A stretch of 64,000 nt of DNA from Branchiostoma floridae (taxonomy: Eukaryota; Chordata; Leptocardii; Amphioxiformes; Branchiostomatidae). Positions 56,907-64,000 of the stretch are shown piece after piece. The notes below the pieces were generated by a model. That model was not told where the DNA came from, made no database searches, and saw nothing but the letters and a program-made list of their open reading frames with translations. The DNA is taken from contig NC_049979.1 of the NCBI RefSeq assembly GCF_000003815.2, positions 14,929,459 through 14,993,458 of the forward strand. Reading direction: 5' to 3'. Position numbers and translations under genes: made by a program. The stretch's first letter is position 1. Each line of letters opens with the position of its first letter.

Positions 56907-59900
56907 CTAAAGAAATATCCCCCAAATTGAACAGGGGATCGTCATAGAGCCTAAACATATCAACACAAGGAAAATATGATGCTTGGTGGTTGCTGTTGCC
57001 TTTGTTAGAGCAATGTACATAAATGAATCATTACCCACAATCAAGTAGAAGTAGTTGACTTTCTTAAAACAGGTATAAAGGAATGCAAGGATTACATAAA
57101 CTTAACTTAAAATTGTAAATGTAATGAGGACAATGGTGTACAGCAACTGCTGTATAGGAAGCTCAAGTTTTCCTGGGTACCACAAAACGTAGAAACTTTC
57201 ACTGGACAAAGCAAAAGAAAACTTGCTGTAAGCTTACCTCCTGTGTCAAAACCAGCATCTAGGTTCTGCAGAAGGATTGGAACCCCCTGGAATACACAAT
57301 GGTATTATCTTCATGTCATCACGGCAAAGTAGAATTGTACCTACTGGTTTTCTCCAACAGCAACTCACTCTTCCGTTGGTTATAAACTATATAGTATAAA
57401 AGTTTGTGGTGGTTCTACGTTTTTTCCCATGACCTCTTTATCATGAACTTACCTTACTGAGTTGCGATTGTCCTAAAATGTGCCAGTGTTTTCTGTAGCA
57501 ATTCCGGAAGCAATATGTGAACACTCATGTATTTTGGTGAATACTACAGGGCTTGATACAGTGGAATCCGCTTTATTGTATCGCCTATTTGTCTGGGCAT
57601 TTTATCCAATTATCCGACCTATTCTAGAGTCCGAAGTTGGCTATATGACCAGCTTTAGCGGCATTGGTTGGGGAGGGGTGTAGTTTTGAAAACCAATACG
57701 CAAACATAACACACAGACGCTCATAGAGGTTACCACTCTAACGATACGGAACTCCGTTTACAAAACTTTAATCATATGTTCCGATACTGTGCGATTTCTG
57801 TGAGATGCTTGATCTAATAAAGAGTTCAAATCAGTGGCAAAATGCACATTTGGAAAAGTACGCTTGACTCGCACAGCCGTGCGTCGGCAATTTGGCGGCA
57901 TACCAAAACAGACGAACATGGCTCCGCTCGTATGCCGGAGAATATGACGTTACTTTCATAATTTTAAGTTAAAACAACGGTATTGGAGAGTGATAAACTC
58001 TTCACCTTCTTGTCTACAACTTGTGTCCACAAATTACTCTGAAATTTACGTCTTTCGCGGTGGAAGACGGAAAAAATTCACGTTCAAAACATTTAAAATG
58101 GCGGCGCGTGGGTTGAGACATCCGGCCATTCAATGCGCAAGATAGGTCATTGCGAAATCACACCCGTTGCATTACGTGCGTTGTTGTAAATCTACGCAGC
58201 GCAGCCGAAATCAGCTCAATTAATGAGACAGTGGATATGAAAAAACACATTTTTGTAGGGTAAACCAAGTTTAGACGTTGTCTGAAGGGGAAATATGAAC
58301 TCAAAAGCGTGTTGACGTTCCCATGACGTTCGCCCATCATACCTTGCGGCAACCTAACAAAATGGCGCCTAACTCCAAATGTTCGCACGATAGCACAGCG
58401 CTATCGGCTAGATTTTCTGTGGAATGTAACTTTCTTACGGTCCTTTGCATGGCTTTACACCTTTATACATACATTTACTAGTTACATTTGGACTCATTTT
58501 GTGAGTTTTAGGGCATATTTTCCCATTTTTAATTTGTGTGGCCTGACGTAATTCTATCCAAAAACCCGAAGTTTGAGACCGTGGGTTATCCAATTCTGCG
58601 ATGTTCTAAACAATAGAATGAATGGCAAATGTTTTGGGATTTCGTAATTCTATCCAATTACCCGAATTATCCAAAAAGGCGTAATACGAATAATTGGAAT
58701 CCACTGTATATTATAAAAACATGGAATGTTAGTTGTTTTTCAAGCATAAGCCCAAATCCTCTACTGATAAACAGCTGGGCTGGATGCTGTAGTAAAGAAC
58801 TAAGGTGGCTGTTTTTGGGTTGGCCGAATACTATCCAATGGGGCTGAATTGCAAGGGTTTGGAGGCTGAGATTTGGTACCAAGGTGACTTCAATACAATT
58901 GTCCCATATGTGCAGCTCTGAATGGTTGTAACACACCATGAAGAACCTAGTCTTTTTGACAAACGTGCTTGAGGTGTGGCTCTCTCAAACACAGAACCTC
59001 CATTTAACATCCTATCTGAGGAATGTCCCAAACCAAAGCTAAGCACAATGTACTCACTTCCCTGAGTGAAGTGAGGAAACTTACCAAAGGCACAACATCA
59101 GAGCATGTCAGGAGATTCAAACCCAGAACCTCTGGGCCAAACACCCATTTGCTATGCTACCATGCCACAAAGGTAAGTTGTGAGCCCTGCTCAACATGTA
59201 TCTTTGTACAACTTTCAGCATATCCCAAAACACCTCTTAGAGGAAAGGAAGGAAGGAAGGAAGTACTTGACCTTTGTCATTAGGGTAATTGACAACTAGT
59301 TTCAACTTCCAAAAAACTATCAGATTTTATGTCTTTCCTTACAGTGGCACATACCTCAATGGTTTTTTTGCAGAACTGCTTTAGAAAGTGTAAAATCATT
59401 GTGATTAAACAGGTGCCTAACTAGTGGCTATCATTCCATCTGATCATTCAAGAGTTAGGTGGATCCTCTACTTCATTTTGGAGTTACCATACATGCCTAA
59501 CTACATGCATGCCTAACTACAGATTGTATTTAAAGGGTGGTGAACCTTTGCTCATGGTTTCCTTGAACTGTACAGGGTCAGTCTGAATTTTTTATTGTTC
59601 CCAAAATTGTTAGTTCTGTTAGTCCACTTAACAAACTGCAAAGCTCAACTAACCATAGTAATCTGCAACAAATGAAATTAAAACATACCTCTGTCTTCTT
59701 GTTCTGTGATTCAGCAATTGCTTCTTTGGACAGTTTATCCTGGATAAGCTTCCTTATGGCCTGTACGAGGAAACAAAGAATGTGTGCAAATCATCTCAAT
59801 GCACACTAATTTTCTACAGAGATGACAAGAAAAGATGAAAATAAGGCCTATAAATTGTAGGAGAGAACAGTGCACCCAAAACCAAACAAAATGTTCATCA

Positions 59901-62900
59901 ACAACAGTGTTCCATATTATAAAGCTGGACCATAAAGGAATTTCTCAGGAATATGAAAATCTCAAGAAGTACTTCTGAAATCACACCATGAGAGGATAGT
60001 GGAGGTGGATATTCATAATTTACACCATTTACTCCTGTATGAACATGTGACAATAACGGGGAACCTTGCCTTAAGTAACATGAGCTGGTCGTCATGTTGG
60101 GGGATCTGTAGGAGTTGGGCTAGTGAAGCCACACCTGCCCTGAAGTCTGCACTGCTTGCTGCAAAGGCACAAACACATTTTGTTTGTCTTACCTTCACTT
60201 CTTATCCTATTTGCCAAAGAGGATGGCTGACATTTATCAAAGAGACTTTGTATAATCTCTATATTTGTTACGTCTTTTCCTAAGCAACAAGTGATTAAAT
60301 TTTTTGGAAAATCACAGCCAGATCCAGGATTTAACAATATTGCATATCTCAACATTTTGGATTTAAAATTTAGTTCTATGAAATACTATGAAATATGTTC
60401 TAGCTGAGTTTTGCACACCTTCAAGTGTATACTTTCTTATGCACTGAAAGGCATAAGCAATGGTAAAAATCAGCAAGAAAAAATTTAATTCCCTGCACAG
60501 AAAGCAAAATAACCATACAGGCATGTGAAATAGTCTTCTCAATTTTTGAAAGCTTTTATTAGTCAAACACCTTTCCCACATCCTGTTATTGACTGATAGT
60601 GTTGCCCAAGTAAGGGAGGAAGTGGCACTACAAAGAGCTCAGGACAATGAAGACAGTTTTGTTCGGAGTCACAGCCATACACAATCTCAACAACTCAAAT
60701 AGACGTCACACTATTCCTGACTTCTCTTTATGTTTCTTTAAGACCCTTCACATTTTACAAACAACTTGCTTGTGAACTTCCACTCACTGTAACGTTGTCT
60801 AACAAACTGTATACTGTGCCATTTTCGACACCTGAATGGGCAAACAAACTTTGTTGACCCTGAACGTGGACTGTGAATGAAACATGGTTTTCATCACCTT
60901 CTCTTAAAGAATCAGGTCTTTGTCTACTTGTTCAGGTAATCAAGACAAGGCTTCTTTCACTCTGGTCATCAATTAACAGAAGTTCTGACTTTCTCACAGA
61001 AGAAGATCTCACAGGAAAGTGTTTGTGTGCCAACAAGGGCATCCACGTCAGTAGCTCCATAAGCACCTTATGGGTGAGGCTTTGCTGACAATGTCTACTT
61101 GTTGTGCTGTTGTGGCAATGTTCAGTGGAGTCTGTCTGCCCACATCAGAAACACACAGATGTACTGTCCATAGAGTTTATCAACTTTGCCTTTGTACTTT
61201 CCTCAGCCAGAGGACCGGAAAAGGGGTAAAGTGATCTGATGTGGTACAACACTTCCTCTCAGCACTGGTGTTGACAATGGTGTAGAGAACACCGTACCTG
61301 TGAATGGTCTTACTCAATGGCTGTTTGTTCTTTATTTTAGAGCTGATCTGAGATATCCTATTCTCGGAGAGGGGATTTACCAGGTTTTGTCTTTCAGTTC
61401 TGTTGTTTTTCAAATCAGTCACAAACCCTCCTGATTTTTTTCATTCTTCATTCCTAACAAATACATTGCTTTTGACATGATTTTCATGAAACGTCATCAA
61501 AAGTAGTGCATGTACAATGAATTCCCCCTCCCTTATGTAAGTGGCAGGCTCCAAGCTGAAAATAATGTCCCAATCACCTTAAAGCGACTTCTATGAAGAC
61601 ATTGGGTAGCCAGCACACCAGTTAGGTTTGCAAAAGCCAGAGAAAAGAAGACCTACGGTCTATGCTGCCCAGCACATCAGAGCTGGGTGCCGGAACAGGA
61701 CTCTTCTGAACGTTGGCAGCCTTTACTTGTCGATACTTTTCCACTGCAAGAATCATCATACTGGTAAGTAACACAGTCATTTCAATTTCACTTTATAAGT
61801 TTGCAAACATGCAGTATAAGTTTGCAAACATGCAGTCAAGGCTTTCATACTTTTGGTTTAGGTGTCCTATAGGACAGATTTCAAATGAAAACTTTTTCAA
61901 GTCAAAACTTTTTTGTGAGTTTTTATGCAGATAACAGTACTAGGGTAGTTTGCTATCATACAAAGAAATGATAGGTGCATATTTTAAAAAGCGACAGATG
62001 GGAGAAGCTCCGACCCTACCATTGTCACCATACTCTAGCCTGACAGCATAACCCAGCAGCCAGTCCATCACAGCACTTTTGTCTCCATGGTTAACAGGAC
62101 ACGCTAGCTCCTCTAGATACTGCGGTGGAAGGAAGCAAGAAGAACATACAGTAAATGTTGTTATCCTGAAATGAATGATCATAATGAAAAAGTTTCTGTG
62201 TTTGGAGAACTGGACATGACACCTCCACTGACCATCTACATCATTGTATGAAATTAACACTCTCTAGTGATGAATATTAATCATTCTGCGATTGTCTACA
62301 AGTTAACTGATTCATTTCACGATACCACTTAAATTAATATCACTTTATCAGACTATATTTGTCTGCCTTTCACAAAGGAAGTTTGATAAAACCTCCTTGC
62401 TCACATGGAACCTGGCAGCTTGTTTTTGACCCAACAAGTGTTAAAAGGGAAAATGCAATGCCAACAAAGCAACACATGGAACTGTACACAAAGAGGTGGT
62501 CATGTTGGAAACATGTCAAGCGAATATCACATACCTGTTTGAATGCTGTTGGCCAGTTTTCACTCTGAATGTTGCGTAGATTTGCTCTGTCTTCTATTTT
62601 GTAGTGTCGTACTTTCTGGTCCTCAAGCCAAACTATCATATTTCGGAATTGAGCCTCTTCTGTTAAGTGTTGAAAATAAGCAGTTTAGCCAGAAGAAGAT
62701 ATTTATAACATTTTTTGTTAGTACTATGCTCTTGTGATGTACCATATTTTCTTAAATACGCACTCTTAAAATTTCCAAACATGAAAAGTTGCTGCAAGTT
62801 GTTGCCAAAGTCAGTGTGCTCAAGTGCATTAAGCATGGTTGAGAAGAGTGCCGACTTTATTTGGCTACCATTTTATGTTTCAGTTCCATAGATTTGTCTG

Positions 62901-63208
62901 AGACATGCCCCTAAGTCCCCAAATCAAATCAGGAGTGTGTATTTTATTTGGGGTGCGGACTTAAATAGATAAATAGAAGTTGGCAACTAGCAAGACCCTA
63001 TGTGCATATCTGTTATGTTGTGAATCAAATTGTATAGGAAAGACCCATAGTCTTAAAAAAAAATAAAGGGGGAGGGGGGCGTTAAGACTAGACAGTGCGT
63101 TTGGTTTCATCCAACTTCCACGCAAAGAAAACGCGCGCAGTGCCCACCTGCGATGTTGAAACTGTTCGGTTGGTGATATTCTAGAGCTGCGAGTTTCCTG
63201 CGGAACAT
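56752..63208 (-). CDS. RTRAF: RTRAF (C14orf166/hCLE/CGI-99), complete, eight exons
   Basis: Minus-strand gene of 738 coding bases (245 residues; the human protein is 244). Exons in order: 63148-63208, 62535-62659, 62020-62119, 61657-61743, 60070-60158, 59689-59760, 57238-57286, 56752-56906; all phases agree. Diagnostic stretches are MFRRKLAALEYH, VWLEDQKVRHYKIEDR, VMDWLLGYAVRLEYGD, LAQLLQIPQHDD and AKILRLLHIHELRDLQTKIN with C-terminal LGKVGR. In vertebrates RTRAF acts in the tRNA-splicing ligase complex (with RTCB, DDX1, FAM98B), in RNA transport and with RNA polymerase II. The fifth intron uses a GC donor. Identification is firm. Confidence 0.96.
57238..57286 (-). CDS. RTRAF: RTRAF exon 7
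   Basis: GVPILLQNLDAGFDTG plus one base; 49 bases. Acceptor TGTATTCCAG, donor GTAAGC. Confidence 0.93.
57559..58706. mobile_element. TA-flanked inverted-repeat element (pogo/Tigger-like ends)
   Basis: Starts TA|CAGTGGAATCC and ends GGAATCCACTG|TA, with the ends imperfectly complementary for about 60 bases (TATCCAATTA...CCGA type motifs on both sides). A TA target duplication and CAGTGG ends fit Tc1/mariner-pogo elements. No transposase frame. The core (about 57840-58400) is CpG-rich with AAAATGGCGGC and AAAATGGCGCC motifs. Confidence 0.7.
58966..59169 (-). mobile_element. Second SINE-like copy, diverged
   Basis: Shares CCTCCATTTAAC.TCCTATC, GTACTCA, AGTGAGG.AA and GGGCCAAACAC with the 40749-41061 copy, in the same order and orientation. 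On the minus strand a B-box-like GGGTTTGAATCTCC is better preserved here. Confidence 0.6.
59689..59760 (-). CDS. RTRAF: RTRAF exon 6
   Basis: AIRKLIQDKLSKEAIAESQN then KKTE; 24 codons, phase 0-0. Acceptor TCGTACAG, donor GTATGT. Confidence 0.94.
60070..60158 (-). CDS. RTRAF: RTRAF exon 5, ends at a GC donor
   Basis: PSSADFRAGVASLAQLLQ, then IPQHDDQLMLLK. The exon is followed by CTTAAG|GCAAGG, with no GT available; a GC-AG intron keeps the reading LLK|AIRKLIQ, as in the human protein (LKAIRIL). Confidence 0.92.
61657..61743 (-). CDS. RTRAF: RTRAF exon 4 (variable region)
   Basis: VEKYRQVKAANVQKSPVPAP, then SSDVLGSID. This is the poorly conserved middle of the family. Acceptor TCTTGCAG, donor GTAGGT, phase 1-1. 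Confidence 0.88.
62020..62119 (-). CDS. RTRAF: RTRAF exon 3
   Basis: YLEELACPVNHGDKSAVMDW, then LLGYAVRLEYGDN. Acceptor CCACCGCAG, donor GTAGGG, phase 0-1. Confidence 0.95.
62535..62659 (-). CDS. RTRAF: RTRAF exon 2
   Basis: EEAQFRNMIVWLEDQKVRHY, then NLRNIQSENWPTAFKQ. Acceptor ACTTAACAG, donor CAG|GTATGT, phase 1-0. Confidence 0.95.
63148..63208 (-). CDS. RTRAF: RTRAF exon 1
   Basis: Start ATG at 63206-63208: MFRRKLAALEYHQPNSFNIA plus one base. Donor CGCAG|GTGGGC. Confidence 0.94.
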
Positions 63209-63481
63209 GTTGTGGTTTTTGAACGATAAACTGAAGATGAGAAAATTGAGACTAAACTCATGCAGACGACAGCGCGAACTGCTCCCGGACACGGCTGGAC
63301 GGAACTGGGACCGGCATGCTTTGCGCCGGCATCGGAAAATCTGGCGGGAACATTTAAATTTGGATGTTTCGAAAGCACAACACTCTACATCCGCGACTGG
63401 TCTTGTTCTTGATGTGGTTTTATTCCTCCATTAAGATTTGTCTGCTAGTTGCGTATATCTTGATATAGACACGAGAGACTG
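63209..63481. promoter_or_regulatory. Bidirectional promoter region of RTRAF and a divergent exon
   Basis: 273 bases between two outward-facing start codons. CpG-containing, with CTGGCGGGAAC (E2F-like) and GCGCCGGCATCGG. No TATA box. Head-to-head layout suggests a shared promoter; the right-hand gene is unproven. Confidence 0.45.
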
Positions 63482-63664
63482 ATGATTAACTCTGTAGCCT
63501 ATTCACAGACTGGCCAGGGTGTGACAGACCACCCACTCAAGACGGGGAAAATCCGGTTGATCAAGTCTGTGAACTCTGACCCCCATTTTTCTCCAGACAA
63601 CCATTTTGAGGTTTTGTGCGACTTGCAAGTCTTACAACAAACGTCCAAAGTCGGATCACCGAAG
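63482..63664 (+). CDS. Possible first coding exon of an unrecognised gene
   Basis: 61 open codons from ATG at 63482 (MINSVAYSQTGQGVTDH, FSPDNHFEVLCDLQVLQQTS, KVGSPK) ending exactly in frame at CCGAAG|GTAAGA, a strong donor. Codon use looks plausible. I do not recognise the protein, and the gene would continue beyond the right edge. Confidence 0.4.
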
Positions 63665-63969
63665 GTAAGACCTATTGTTTCTGCAGCTGCAAGGACTGGT
63701 CTCATTCGTGGTAAACTCGATGTGTTTGTTGTTGTTATCAAGGACATTTTACTGGTAACGTTAACGTCCTTGGAATTATCCAGAGTTACCTAAGGATCTG
63801 AAGCAAGGAGGTCTATAACGTTATACTTTAGATCAAGGAGGTTTAATACAAGAAACCTGGGTTTTGGAAAATGCTGTGGGGGATGTAAAAGGTCATTATA
63901 TGACAATCAAGGAATGAGGAGTCATGGACTGTAAATCGAAAAAAAATTATCAAATTAGATTGGTTGCAT
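63665..63969 (+). other. Presumed intron or intergenic sequence
   Basis: Downstream of the possible exon. Contains several ATCAAGGAG or GCAAGGAG motifs; nothing else recognised. Confidence 0.4.
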
Positions 63970-63998
63970 CAAGGAGCTTTTATCATAAAAGCTCCTTG
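63970..63998. repeat. Perfect hairpin at window end
   Basis: CAAGGAGCTTTTA, loop TCA, TAAAAGCTCCTTG: a 13-base perfect inverted repeat. It may be part of a repeat continuing past the edge. Confidence 0.7.
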
Positions 63999-64000
63999 GT

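Larger units (their letters stand above)
57287..59688 (-). other. RTRAF: RTRAF intron 6 (2.4 kb)
   Basis: Contains a Tc1/pogo-like element (57559-58706), a SINE-like copy (58966-59169) and a short (GGAA)n run near 59243-59263. No additional gene recognised. Confidence 0.75.
59761..63147 (-). other. RTRAF: RTRAF introns 1-5
   Basis: Introns of 488 (62660-63147), 415 (62120-62534), 276 (61744-62019), 1,498 (60159-61656) and 309 bases (59761-60069). A perfect 21-base duplication (TATAAGTTTGCAAACATGCAG twice) lies at about 61795-61836. Otherwise nothing recognised. Confidence 0.7.

Noticed and set aside
58158-58388. 76-codon minus-strand open frame in the TA-flanked element
   Set aside because: No transposase motif or recognised family; it falls in the CpG-rich core and is probably chance.

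Overview
The window is animal genomic DNA with spliced genes, GT-AG introns and many dispersed repeats. It most likely comes from an invertebrate chordate, probably amphioxus (Branchiostoma). That guess rests on near-vertebrate protein sequences for BTBD9 and RTRAF, short introns, and inverted-repeat and SINE-like repeats of a style I associate with amphioxus. I could not check it by search.

Layout, left to right. (1) 286-1814, minus strand: the first three coding exons of BTBD9 (BTB and start of BACK domain); the rest lies beyond the left edge. A possible noncoding first exon lies near 3456-3560. (2) 1815-5075: divergent intergenic/5' region. (3) 5076-55151, plus strand: one very large nidogen (entactin) gene, resolved here into 67 coding exons. 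Order: signal peptide, NIDO domain, one EGF, G2 beta-barrel, a rod of 51 EGF-type modules, YWTD beta-propeller and a terminal EGF. About 9.7 kb of CDS is visible (about 3,240 residues); a 177-base N gap removes the start of one EGF exon. (4) 56752-63208, minus strand: a complete eight-exon RTRAF (C14orf166/hCLE) gene of 245 codons, tail-to-tail with nidogen. (5) 63482-63664, plus strand: a possible first exon of an unrecognised gene sharing a bidirectional promoter with RTRAF.

The main point of interest is the nidogen rod. Vertebrate nidogens have about five or six EGF modules; here nearly every rod module is its own symmetrical phase 1-1 exon, and eleven consecutive exons (30446-33771) are each exactly 132 bases and nearly identical. 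A decaying EGF exon sits between two of them, and homologous intron sequence shows that exon pairs were copied with their introns. Two furin-like sites flank a 27-codon cassette exon, and calcium-binding EGFs occur only near the two ends of the rod.

Nidogen is a basement-membrane linker of laminin and collagen IV; RTRAF belongs to the tRNA-ligase/RNA transport complex; BTBD9 is a presumed Cullin-3 adaptor. They are not one pathway. The nidogen-RTRAF pairing is a positional relic that, from memory, matches human NID2-RTRAF on chromosome 14.
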